DNA of 28,352 nt, from positions 1 through 28,352 of IMG/VR virus record IMGVR_UViG_3300033273_000047; one strand, written 5' to 3'. Source of the stretch: a virus. Positions 13,801-19,881 of the stretch are shown here, piece after piece. Each line of letters opens with the position of its first letter. Position 1 is the first letter of the stretch. A program made the position numbers and the translations under genes. The notes under the pieces were generated by a model. The model did not search any database, had not been told where the DNA came from, and saw only the letters and a program-made list of their open reading frames with translations.

Positions 13801-14007
13801 TACTTTTGCATTTTGATAAACGTGAAGGTCGTATGTTGCTTCAGGCGTTACTCCTATACCTATTTGAGTTGTAGAGATATATAAAGGAGTTCCATTACCT
13901 AAACCGTCTGTAATTTGTTTCGCTGAACTTCCTATTGCATCGTTATCTGTTGCTTTAAGAAGTGCGTCGTATGTATTTTTTATCTTGGTGCTTGTTAATG
14001 TCGCCAT
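10879..14007 (-). CDS. Tail fibre with C-terminal Peptidase_S74 intramolecular chaperone
   Basis: This protein has 1042 residues. The body is Gly/Ser/Thr/Asn-rich, low in Cys and full of short beta repeats (GNLTVTGDLTVEGT, then many NVGIG/SGNVGI-type motifs), as in trimeric beta-helical fibres. The C-terminal 90 residues are an S74 domain: SSDYRLKDDYK (Ser954-Asp955 ... Lys959), YGVKAHELQEVIPQAV and VDYSKLVPILLKSIQELK. In this family the Ser/Lys pair, five residues apart, cuts the chaperone off after trimerisation, before the Ser. The N-terminus (ATLTSTKIKNTYDALLK) probably attaches to the tail. A duplicated segment is noted separately. Confidence 0.92.
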   Translation of the reverse strand: MATLTSTKIKNTYDALLKATDNDAIGSSAKQITDGLGNGTPLYISTTQIGIGVTPEATYDLHVYQNAKVGGNLTVTGDLTVEGTTTTIDTQTLTVEDPLIEVASNNTSTDAVDIGWYGKYAPSGTVLYAGLFRDTGDSKFKLFRNLEEQPTTTVNTSGTGYTVATLVADVEGTLTGTIASSTVATTQSANDNSTKVATTAYVDSSAGNYLPLAGGTMSGNIAMGGNNISGGGTFTATTFSGQLSGTISSSTTATTQSQGDNSTKVATTAYVDAAVTAEDLDFAGGSGTGSVDLDSQTFTIAGTTNEIETSASGQTLTIGLPNDVTIGNDLTVSGNLSVSGTGSFTGQVTIPATPVASTDAASKGYVDAQVGDNNELSEVLANGNTTGGTDISVSANDDITFTSSSKAIFGASSDLQIYSDGSNNYIDSTSNELRIRSNDLRLLNYGTAKYITADNGADVSLYYNNSKKLETTSTGVSVTGGANFTDNIDINGNNKYIRWVDTYGNWKIEVGDGANNFKIHSQSLGADYLTLEGGGQLNLGEYGSGSFTGTATYRLAVDSSGDVIEIPIGDGAVDGSGTANTVTMWSDTDTITDAPITISGNNATFSGNVTTGGQVTVPSGYSVNIGTSRIHSTSTSYLLGGNVGIGKTPSTWKLDVDSSDVYAASFDTSNNVGIVINGNNTTAAQIIGYSNSASTYNELHLRTNSTTADGLYIDSSGSVAIGNTSPSAKLQIEDSGADLLDLTRTSVGTYRLAISGDDRFSIYDVGASSERLSINSSGNVGINYNNSNIYTYGGGAYSGKLIVKADSTSDVALACINRNTSGSTGGNEAVSIAFVNEFAANQYNWLGKITLAPTDSWTSTASTRDADMIFSTNSNGTQAEKMRITSGGNVLMNCTSVPSGSGGGAAFETSGTLMRLKQSSPTTSTTKVQIYYNANGEVGSIHTSGSATAFNTSSDYRLKDDYKDFNGLDLVDNINVYDFEWKSDKTRSYGVKAHELQEVIPQAVNGEKDGEQMQQVDYSKLVPILLKSIQELKQEIEILKSK
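13189..13474 (-). repeat. Duplicated segment inside the tail fibre gene
   Basis: Two copies of the protein motif TQS..DNSTKVATTAYVD occur at about residues 186-203 and 255-272, each preceded by GTI(A/S)SST(V/T)ATT. They suggest an internal duplication of a fibre stem unit. A looser third unit, ASTDAASKGYVDAQV, lies further on. Confidence 0.7.
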
Positions 14008-14068
14008 TCGTCTTTTTTAAATACGTTAATAATCTTTTAATATTTAGTTGCTTCGGTTTATATCTCAT
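13955..14068 (-). CDS. Possible small basic protein overlapping the fibre start (37 aa)
   Basis: An ATG overlapping the adaptor gene stop as ATGA opens a 37-codon frame, MRYKPKQLNIKRLLTYL and further, very basic and without known motif. It runs 53 nt into the fibre gene in another frame. The coupling is the same as at true genes here, but the long overlap makes it doubtful. It may only carry ribosomes on to the fibre start. Confidence 0.3.
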   Translation of the reverse strand: MRYKPKQLNIKRLLTYLKKTNGDINKHQDKKYIRRTS

Positions 14069-14565
14069 AATACCCATCCATTAAATAAAGAATCTCTATC
14101 TGGACTTATGTCATCATTTGTATTGCTTGTATATTCAGGAAAACTTGACTGATTAAATGCCATATAATCAATAAATCTTCTTGTATAATATTCTGCAAAT
14201 TCTCTTTCTTTATTTACTAAATAATCTACTTCACTTTTTGCTACCGTTTCTGCTGTCTCGCTAGTATGCTTAAATATGCCTCCATTCTTAATTTGATATG
14301 CTGCAAATGGTAAATAATCGACCATAGCATAATGTATAAGCATTGGCTGTATATAAGAGTTTACAAGCGTTAAATAATCGCCTGTTAAACTATCTGCTAT
14401 AATATCTGCGCTGATTTTGTTATATAAATCCGTTCCTAGATAGTTTCTTATATGTATTTCCTGCGCTATTTTTATATACTGAATGAATTTGTCTATATCT
14501 ACGTTTCCGTCTATTATAGAGTTTCTTTTAAGCGTAACTGGTTTTATAAATAATGCTGTTGCCAT
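14065..14565 (-). CDS. Head-tail adaptor-like protein (DUF6712-like)
   Basis: This protein has 166 residues, mostly helical, including IDKFIQYIKIAQEIHIRNYLGTDLYNKI, a central LPFAAYQIKNGGIFKHTSETAETV and a C-terminal REFAEYYTRRFIDYMAFN. This is the pattern of small connector proteins in Bacteroidetes phages, where the long helices pack below the portal. Its gene follows the portal gene by 5 nt, the usual place for a head-tail adaptor. The family name is from memory, not a search. Confidence 0.65.
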   Translation of the reverse strand: MATALFIKPVTLKRNSIIDGNVDIDKFIQYIKIAQEIHIRNYLGTDLYNKISADIIADSLTGDYLTLVNSYIQPMLIHYAMVDYLPFAAYQIKNGGIFKHTSETAETVAKSEVDYLVNKEREFAEYYTRRFIDYMAFNQSSFPEYTSNTNDDISPDRDSLFNGWVL

Positions 14566-14570
14566 ATCTT

Positions 14571-16319
14571 TTATCTGTAATTAGGGTGGTGTCCGTTATT
14601 AGGCATATCTTTAGGTGCAACCTTTGCTTTTTTATGTCCTGCGGGTGTAGGTTGGTACGATTTAGGTATGCTATTTACTTCATCGTAATTTTGAATTACT
14701 TTCTTCATTGTTTTAGATTTTAACCTATACAATACCGCACTCCAATAGTGACCACAGTTTACACCGCCTTTGTATTTAAACAAGTCATAAGATTTGCCTT
14801 TATGTCCAAATGATTTATTAACTCCTGCTCTTGACGCTTTGTCAATATCTTCTATTCTATATACAACGCCTCGACCACTTCTTGACATCATAATTCTACA
14901 GAACTGTCTTGATTTACCAGAAGAATATTTTTCATTATATCTATATCTAACTTTATATAACGACTTGTCTAAATAACTAAATCCTGACTTTTTAGAATCT
15001 ATACTTTTCTTTTCTAAATTCTCTTGTTTAGATTCAATTAATCTAGCCGCCCATTCTTCATCACTTTCAGCATCTTCTTTATATTCTCTTTCGTCTACAA
15101 TTTCCCATCTATTAGAGATTTTTTCGCCTCTTAATTCATCTAATATAATATCAAATTCTTCGTCAGATAAATCTTCACTTAACTTTACGCCTGTTTCTTC
15201 TTCTCTTGTTTCTTGGTCTGCTACATTGTCTAGGTCTGTAAATTCAAGCGGCTGAAGCGTTTTAAAGTATAAATTAAGCGAGATATTGTTATAAGCTAGT
15301 ATTCTATCAAACGCATCAATTAAAAGCGTCTGAAACGGTCTAATTACCGTGTTGTCCATTAATAAAGTAGCTGTCTTTAATTCATCTGCATTGTTTCCTA
15401 AACCTGACTGGTCTTTAATACCTAAAAGCATTGGAGAAACAACTCTATGAGCTACCATAATCTTTTTTGTACTTTCTTCACTTAAGAATTGATATTGTTG
15501 ATGCGCATCTGATAATTGTACAGGTTCTATACTTGCAGCACTTTCTGCATTATCATTAAAAGCTAATATGAACTTACCCGCATTACTTGACCCGCTAAAC
15601 TTTTGGTATATTCTTTGCTCAATAAGTTGTCTTTCCTCCGCATTTGGTGTACCATTGTTAAAGTTAATTAACATAGAAGGCGACATACCATTCATTATGT
15701 TGTTTAAGTGGAAGTTAGATATTTCTTCTTCTAGTTCCGCATATTGTAACCCTCCTTGATAATCTACAGGAGAATAATAATAAAATCCTGCTTTATAAGG
15801 TTTTACATATAATATCTCTATACTTTCTTTGCTATAACCAAAAGCAGGTATTCTTAAAGGTTTATCATTTGGTTTGTATTTAGACCAATCCTTAAAATAA
15901 TAATATGCTTCTATTTCTCCTTTTTCATTGCACTTTTCAGCTCTTAATGTTTCAACAGGCATATGTTCAACTTGTGCGATTTTTTTTCTGTCTTTAGAAT
16001 AAATGACTTGTATAGCACAACCTCCCATTAACTTTAAGTCATAGCAAAGTTTTCTTACGCAGTCATTATTAAAAAGTGAAATCATTTGTGCATACTGGTC
16101 AGGTTTTTTATTAGAGTTTGTAGCATCTAAACCTTTTCCAAATATCATAGCAGATATACCGTTTATAACTGCATTGTTTGTAGGAGACCCATTGTATCTG
16201 TCAATTAAGTATTGAAAGTAGTTATTATCGTCTCCATAAGATACCCATTCCTTATTCTTAACTTCTTTTATTTTAGGACTTGTATAGGTACTTAAATTAA
16301 CTATTCTTAAATCATTCAT
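14571..16319 (-). CDS. Portal protein with a C-terminal Cys/His extension
   Basis: This protein has 582 residues. Residues 1-370 form the portal: YGDDNNYFQYLIDRYNGSPTNNAVINGIS at the start, a clip/stem region (LMGGCAIQVIYSKD), FNNGTPNAEERQ and the typical VVSPMLLGIKDQSGLGNNADEL before the wing-to-crown helices. It forms the dodecameric DNA entry ring. After an acidic linker (about 370-430) comes an extension of about 130 residues with basic patches and the motif GVNCGHYWSAVLYRLKSK, which is not part of the minimal portal fold. The extension may be a head-morphogenesis (MuF-like) or DNA-binding part. It overlaps the preceding gene by an ATGA junction. Confidence 0.9.
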   Translation of the reverse strand: MNDLRIVNLSTYTSPKIKEVKNKEWVSYGDDNNYFQYLIDRYNGSPTNNAVINGISAMIFGKGLDATNSNKKPDQYAQMISLFNNDCVRKLCYDLKLMGGCAIQVIYSKDRKKIAQVEHMPVETLRAEKCNEKGEIEAYYYFKDWSKYKPNDKPLRIPAFGYSKESIEILYVKPYKAGFYYYSPVDYQGGLQYAELEEEISNFHLNNIMNGMSPSMLINFNNGTPNAEERQLIEQRIYQKFSGSSNAGKFILAFNDNAESAASIEPVQLSDAHQQYQFLSEESTKKIMVAHRVVSPMLLGIKDQSGLGNNADELKTATLLMDNTVIRPFQTLLIDAFDRILAYNNISLNLYFKTLQPLEFTDLDNVADQETREEETGVKLSEDLSDEEFDIILDELRGEKISNRWEIVDEREYKEDAESDEEWAARLIESKQENLEKKSIDSKKSGFSYLDKSLYKVRYRYNEKYSSGKSRQFCRIMMSRSGRGVVYRIEDIDKASRAGVNKSFGHKGKSYDLFKYKGGVNCGHYWSAVLYRLKSKTMKKVIQNYDEVNSIPKSYQPTPAGHKKAKVAPKDMPNNGHHPNYR

Positions 16320-16681
16320 ATTATAATATAATCGTTATCGTGTGAACCAGATGTATCATCAAAGTCATATTGACCATCGTTAATGTCGTAGTAGTCGTTA
16401 TTGTCTTGATTAATTGTCTGGTCTGTACAAAATATTTTGTCTTTATAAACTATATCGCTTCCTGACAATAAAGTCATTATATAATTTCTTCCCTCTTTTA
16501 ACACAGGGTCAAATGTAACTGATACAGTTCTATAATTATCGCTTGTACTTGCTGAAACACTACCGTTAAATACTTCATCGTTTGCAGCTTCATCGTGTAC
16601 TTTTAAAGTATAAGAAGAAGCAAATGTTCTTGGAATTACGCTAATGTTTTGAGCTGAAGCACTTGTCGTCAATATCTTCAT
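16316..16681 (-). CDS. Small virion protein candidate, Ig-like
   Basis: This 121-residue protein is beta-rich and acidic, starting MKILTTSASAQNISVIPRTF, with YTLKVHDEAANDEVFNGSVSAS and YIMTLLSGSDIVYKDKIFCTD. It ends in an Asp/Asn-rich tail closing with DNDYIII. This build fits a head-decoration or neck protein with an immunoglobulin-like fold. The ATG lies only 3 nt after the CGATATATA box, so its mRNA would be practically leaderless. It is the first gene of the portal operon. Function inferred from context only. Confidence 0.6.
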   Translation of the reverse strand: MKILTTSASAQNISVIPRTFASSYTLKVHDEAANDEVFNGSVSASTSDNYRTVSVTFDPVLKEGRNYIMTLLSGSDIVYKDKIFCTDQTINQDNNDYYDINDGQYDFDDTSGSHDNDYIII

Positions 16682-16684
16682 ATT

Positions 16685-16715
16685 TATATATCGAAATAAT
16701 AACGCTATTTTGTAT
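16685..16715 (-). promoter_or_regulatory. Bipartite phage promoter candidate, copy 2 (portal operon)
   Basis: The minus strand reads ATACAAAA (16715-16708), 14 nt, CGATATATA (16693-16685). It sits just after the terminator at 16723-16752, making a terminator-promoter pair. The ATG follows after 3 nt. Confidence 0.78.
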
Positions 16716-16722
16716 CATAAAC

Positions 16723-16752
16723 AAAAAAAAAGAGGTCATATAGACCCCTTTT
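16723..16752 (-). terminator. Rho-independent terminator after the tail-tube-like gene
   Basis: On the minus strand AAAAGGGGTC (16752-16743) pairs with GACCTCTTTT (16737-16728), with one G-U pair and a 5-nt loop, and runs into nine T. It ends the transcript of the gene at 16774-17316. Confidence 0.9.
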
Positions 16753-16773
16753 CTTGCATTTATAAACCTTTTA

Positions 16774-17316
16774 CTATCCGTTATTAGGAGTTGCAGGTGT
16801 AATTTGAGTTCCACTTGCGTTTCCTGTCACGTCAGTTGAATCCGCACAGAAAGCAGGAGCAGAAATCTCTTGCGCTGTTAGCGTAATTGAGAATTGAGAA
16901 GCATCGCCCATAGCAGCTCCCGTGCTGAAAGTTCCTCCCGTTACTTCGCATCCGTGTTCACGTCCTAATAAGAAGAAGTTTCCGTTATAATCTTCAACTA
17001 CTACTTGAGGTCTACCTAAAGCAATAATCTTAAGTTCTTCTTGTGTCGCACTATCAAGTAATTGTAGTGTTATATTTAAATTTGTTTCAAAGAAAGTCGT
17101 ACCGTTCTCTCTTGAACTGTTTACTGTAGTTTCCATAGACGAATTACCTTTTAAGTCATATTGATAAAAAGTTGGAGAACCCCCTATGTCTACTTTTTCA
17201 GCGTCAGTTGCATTATCAGTAATCGTAAGTCCATAGTCAGCAAAATATACTGTCTTTAAACCTCCTACTGAAGATTTACAAGGTATCGCCCTTCCTGTTG
17301 TTAGTGTACAAGCCAT
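16774..17316 (-). CDS. Probable major tail tube protein
   Basis: This 180-residue beta-rich protein begins MACTLTTGRAIPCKSSVGGLKTVYF. It continues with YQYDLKGNSSMETTVNSSRENGTTFFE, a region matching what I know of tail tube proteins in Bacteroidetes siphophages, then IIALGRPQVVVEDYNGNFFLLGREHGCEVTGG and a strand pair typical of the tube fold. It would polymerise in hexameric rings around the tape measure. It follows the capsid gene, as highly expressed genes often do. The gene lies between two strong terminators with no promoter visible, so its expression must depend on read-through. A decoration protein is the alternative. Confidence 0.6.
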   Translation of the reverse strand: MACTLTTGRAIPCKSSVGGLKTVYFADYGLTITDNATDAEKVDIGGSPTFYQYDLKGNSSMETTVNSSRENGTTFFETNLNITLQLLDSATQEELKIIALGRPQVVVEDYNGNFFLLGREHGCEVTGGTFSTGAAMGDASQFSITLTAQEISAPAFCADSTDVTGNASGTQITPATPNNG

Positions 17317-17330
17317 ATTTATTTGTTTTT

Positions 17331-17365
17331 AAAAAAAAAAGGTAGGTAGTCAAAACCCACCTACC
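17331..17365 (-). terminator. Rho-independent terminator after the capsid gene
   Basis: On the minus strand GGTAGGT (17365-17359) pairs with ACCTACC (17347-17341) around an 11-nt loop, then ten T (17340-17331). It lies 28 nt after the capsid stop and before the tail-tube-like gene. Confidence 0.92.
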
Positions 17366-17392
17366 CTTTCTTTAGTTATACTTAATTATTTA

Positions 17393-18343
17393 TTATGCTA
17401 GAGTTAATAAAGCTAGGTCTGAACCGATACCATATTGTACTCCTGCTGTGAATCTCATAATTACTCTTACGTTTTGAGACCCGTCTAAATCAGCCATATC
17501 TAATAACTTCACTTCGTTATGGTCAGATAGTAATCCTGTACCAAAGTATAAGTTAGATTTTTGTCCTGCAACGATATGGTCAGAAGGCATCCCTGGCGCT
17601 AATACAACTTCAATACCGTCAAACGATAATGCGTTGCCTTCATTGTACCATAATGCACCTCTATTGTCAATACCTGCTGCACCTAATCCTGAAGCACCAT
17701 ATCCGCCTAAAGACCTGATATATGCTTGCCAAGCAGCTCTTGGTACATAGATTTTTAAATCTTCTTTACCATAAACTGCTGAAGGAAGCGCATCTACTAC
17801 GTTTTCTAATAAAGAAACGATGTTAGTGCTTGAAAATGCAGTTTCTGAATCGTTAGCTGCATCATTTACGTCAGAATCAGCAGCCATTAATACTGTGAAT
17901 CCGTCAAATTCTCCTGCGTTACCGTTTACACCACCCCAGATGTTTTGCTCATTCTTTTCTGCTACTAAACCTGCAACGTGTCCGATTAAGAAATCAGAAA
18001 ACTTTGGAGGTAAGTTTTGGTTAAGATAAGAATATCCCATTTCAATCGCTTCCCAATCAGAAACGAAATCCTTTTTACAAAGCTCAAGGTTTACTTGGAA
18101 TTCTTCTGGTTGTAGGATTCTTTCAGTTAAAGTAACTGTCGCTGTGTCTGTGAAGTCACAAGTAGCGTCTTTGATTACGTTAGAATCAGTTGCTACCTTT
18201 TTAATTACATCTTTAAATTTAACGTTAGGTTTAATTTCGATGTTTCCGTTGTCTAATGTAGGAGAACTTAAAAGGGCAGCACTTATATACTTCCCTGAAA
18301 ATTCGCCTGCATAAGTACTTGTTATGCTTACTGTAGTCGCCAT
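17393..18343 (-). CDS. Major capsid protein (HK97-fold type)
   Basis: This protein has 316 residues. Typical regions are an N-terminal arm (MATTVSITSTYAGEFSGKY), KFKDVIKKVATDSNVIKDATCDF, an E-loop/spine-like part (LQPEEFQVNLELCKKDFVSDWEAIEMGY), and the A-domain region ALWYNEGNALSFDGIEVVLAPGMPSDHIVAGQKSNLYFGTGL, ending VRVIMRFTAGVQYGIGSDLALLTLA. The Gly-Met-Pro loop and the C-terminal FTAGVQYGIG strand are common to HK97-fold capsids of Bacteroidetes phages. No delta-domain is fused; the scaffold-like gene directly before it would provide that role. It is followed by a strong terminator, as usual for a very highly expressed gene. Confidence 0.85.
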   Translation of the reverse strand: MATTVSITSTYAGEFSGKYISAALLSSPTLDNGNIEIKPNVKFKDVIKKVATDSNVIKDATCDFTDTATVTLTERILQPEEFQVNLELCKKDFVSDWEAIEMGYSYLNQNLPPKFSDFLIGHVAGLVAEKNEQNIWGGVNGNAGEFDGFTVLMAADSDVNDAANDSETAFSSTNIVSLLENVVDALPSAVYGKEDLKIYVPRAAWQAYIRSLGGYGASGLGAAGIDNRGALWYNEGNALSFDGIEVVLAPGMPSDHIVAGQKSNLYFGTGLLSDHNEVKLLDMADLDGSQNVRVIMRFTAGVQYGIGSDLALLTLA

Positions 18344-18361
18344 AATTATTTATTATTTATT

Positions 18362-18961
18362 TTAAAAATTTACTATTCTTTCTAATACTCTATCTCTTGT
18401 ACTTAATCTTCTTTTTTGTGCGTACAAGTGATTTTCTTTTTTTACTTCTCCTTCTGGATTATGCTTAATAGGTTCAGCAGCAGGTTGTGATAATTCTTCT
18501 TTTACTGCTTCTTCTACTTTCTCTTGCTCCGATAACATAGTTGTCATTGCAAGTCCGATTTCTTCAGCTACTTCTTGGTCTTTTAATTCAAGTTTAGCTT
18601 TTAAATCTTCAATGATAGCTTTTAGTTCAGATACTTCGTCTTTTGAAGCGTAAACTTCTTCTTTCATTTCTTCTTCTTCTGAAGTAGCTTCTTCTTCTTC
18701 TACTTCTTCTTCCATTTCTTTGATGTCAGAAATTATACCTTCATTAACGACAAGAATTTTCCCATCTTCTAATTGATATTCTCCATTAGGTACTGGTACT
18801 CTTTCGTCTTCTGTAACTATAAAAACTTCATTGTCTTTTTCAAACGCTTCTGCTTCTATAACAGTTCCGTTTTCTAATTTCATTTGCTCAAGTTTTACTT
18901 CTTCTTGAAGCTCAACACCTAACAAATCTTTGACTTTGTTTAACATTTCTGTAGCTTTCAT
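18362..18961 (-). CDS. Scaffold-like capsid assembly protein
   Basis: This protein has 199 residues. The N-terminal 80 form a beta-rich part: ENGTVIEAEAFEKDNEVFIVTEDERVPVPNGEYQLEDGKILVVNEGIISDI. A highly acidic stretch follows (about residues 82-105, runs of Glu), then a coiled coil (SELKAIIEDLKAKLELKDQEV) and a basic end (AQKRRLSTRDRVLERIVNF). An acidic helical rod with a basic C-terminal capsid-binding tail, directly before the major capsid gene, is the normal picture of a scaffolding protein. The ATG is 3 nt from the CGATATATA box. Confidence 0.72.
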   Translation of the reverse strand: MKATEMLNKVKDLLGVELQEEVKLEQMKLENGTVIEAEAFEKDNEVFIVTEDERVPVPNGEYQLEDGKILVVNEGIISDIKEMEEEVEEEEATSEEEEMKEEVYASKDEVSELKAIIEDLKAKLELKDQEVAEEIGLAMTTMLSEQEKVEEAVKEELSQPAAEPIKHNPEGEVKKENHLYAQKRRLSTRDRVLERIVNF

Positions 18962-18964
18962 ATA

Positions 18965-18995
18965 TATATATCGTTTAAGGTTATTTATTTTGCAT
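18965..18995 (-). promoter_or_regulatory. Bipartite phage promoter candidate, copy 3 (scaffold and capsid)
   Basis: The minus strand reads ATGCAAAA (18995-18988), 14 nt, CGATATATA (18973-18965), then 3 nt to the ATG at 18961. The upstream octamer is identical to that of copy 4. Confidence 0.8.
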
Positions 18996-19001
18996 TTTTA
19001 T

Positions 19002-19328
19002 CTAAAAGAGATTAGCTACCGATTTTAAAGCATTTCCCTTTTTTATAAATCCATCTGCTATGTCTTCTAGTTTTTTTAATTCTGGAGGTACAGGAACGCC
19101 TAAATCATTTGCACGTTTTACTAATTCTCCATACTTACTTTTAAAACTATCTCCTGCTCTTAAAAGACCATTGTATTTTTTTACTTCTGTACTTAAATCT
19201 GATTCTATTTTTCTTCCTCTTTGTATTAAATCTTTTAAGTCATCTACTAATGCTAATTCAATCTTTTCCGATTTTAATTCCTCTTTGTTTATTTGTTTAT
19301 AAACTGATTTTAATGTTCTTGGATTCAT
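19002..19328 (-). CDS. Helical protein, paralogue of the next upstream gene
   Basis: This protein has 108 residues. The N-terminus MNPRTLKSVYKQINKEE followed by EKIELALVDDLKDLI matches that of the gene at 19339-19701 (MDTRTLKRIYSKLSKQE, KVELASVQEIGKLA). Both also have a later LP or VP, LEK/LKK and DLG stretch. The whole protein appears helical. Two tandem copies that have since diverged suggest an internal head protein, an adaptor pair or a scaffold helper. They lie 10 nt apart in the same orientation. No known family. Confidence 0.68.
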   Translation of the reverse strand: MNPRTLKSVYKQINKEELKSEKIELALVDDLKDLIQRGRKIESDLSTEVKKYNGLLRAGDSFKSKYGELVKRANDLGVPVPPELKKLEDIADGFIKKGNALKSVANLF

Positions 19329-19338
19329 AGTTATATTA

Positions 19339-19701
19339 TTAAATAGTTGTATGAAATTTATTAAGTGTGTTAATTATTTTTTTTACGTTTATTGCATCTT
19401 TTGTTGCTATGTATGCTTCTCCTAATTCATTAATGTTGTCAGGATTTATTCCTAAATCTCTTGCTTGTTTTTCAAGTTCAGGCAATTCTCTTTCCATTCT
19501 ATCAGCAAGTTTAATTGCTTGTTCAAGTTTATTAGCTACTGCTCTTGATTCACTTATTAATCCTTTTATTCTAGAAATTGCTGTATCAGTATCTCTAAAA
19601 TATTGACTTGCTAATTTTCCTATTTCTTGTACAGAAGCTAGTTCAACCTTTTCTTGTTTTGATAATTTACTATAAATTCTTTTTAATGTTCTTGTATCCA
19701 T
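19339..19701 (-). CDS. Helical protein, first of a paralogous pair
   Basis: This protein has 120 residues. After MDTRTLKRIYSKLSKQEKVELASVQEI come several long helices, with a central ISRIKGLISESRAVANKLEQAIKLADRMERELPELEKQARDLGINPDN. There is no known domain. It shares its N-terminus and the ELPELEKQARDLG block with the shorter gene downstream (VPPELKKLED, ANDLG). Similarity to coiled-coil scaffold or portal-associated proteins is general only. It starts 13 nt after the Cys-rich mini-gene. Confidence 0.68.
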   Translation of the reverse strand: MDTRTLKRIYSKLSKQEKVELASVQEIGKLASQYFRDTDTAISRIKGLISESRAVANKLEQAIKLADRMERELPELEKQARDLGINPDNINELGEAYIATKDAINVKKIINTLNKFHTTI

Positions 19702-19713
19702 TTTTATTTAATT

Positions 19714-19881
19714 TTAAGATGTTCTATATATTGACCCTATGCCCTGCGCTCTTAATGAGCCATCACAGCATTCAATAGAGTATGTATTCGTGTCCCAACA
19801 TAAACAAGCTGTTCTTCCTCCTTTTGGACTTGTATAGCTAGGTATATAATTTTCTCTTGATGTATTTCTTTTCCAGTTCAT
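19714..19881 (-). CDS. Cys-rich mini-protein (55 aa)
   Basis: The product reads MNWKRNTSRENYIPSYTSP, then GGRTACLCWDTNTYSIECCDGSLRAQGIG. Four Cys in a C-x-C ... C-C arrangement (26, 28, 38, 39) suggest a small zinc knuckle. The start overlaps the protease stop as TAATG. I recall similar short CLC...CCDGSL.AQGIG proteins in Bacteroidetes phage head regions; no function is known to me. It may be a minor virion protein. Confidence 0.78.
   Translation of the reverse strand: MNWKRNTSRENYIPSYTSPKGGRTACLCWDTNTYSIECCDGSLRAQGIGSIYRTS

Noticed and set aside
12134-13874. Several plus-strand open frames of 60-130 codons opposite the tail fibre gene
   Set aside because: They are mirror images of a Thr/Ser/Gly-rich repeat protein, with compositions that fit no protein, and lack any coupling or promoter. 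The other plus-strand frames in the window are rejected for the same reason.
19750-19765. CAATATATA in the Cys-rich mini-gene as a sixth late promoter box
   Set aside because: It is one base off, lies within coding sequence, and has no YAAAA box 14 nt upstream.
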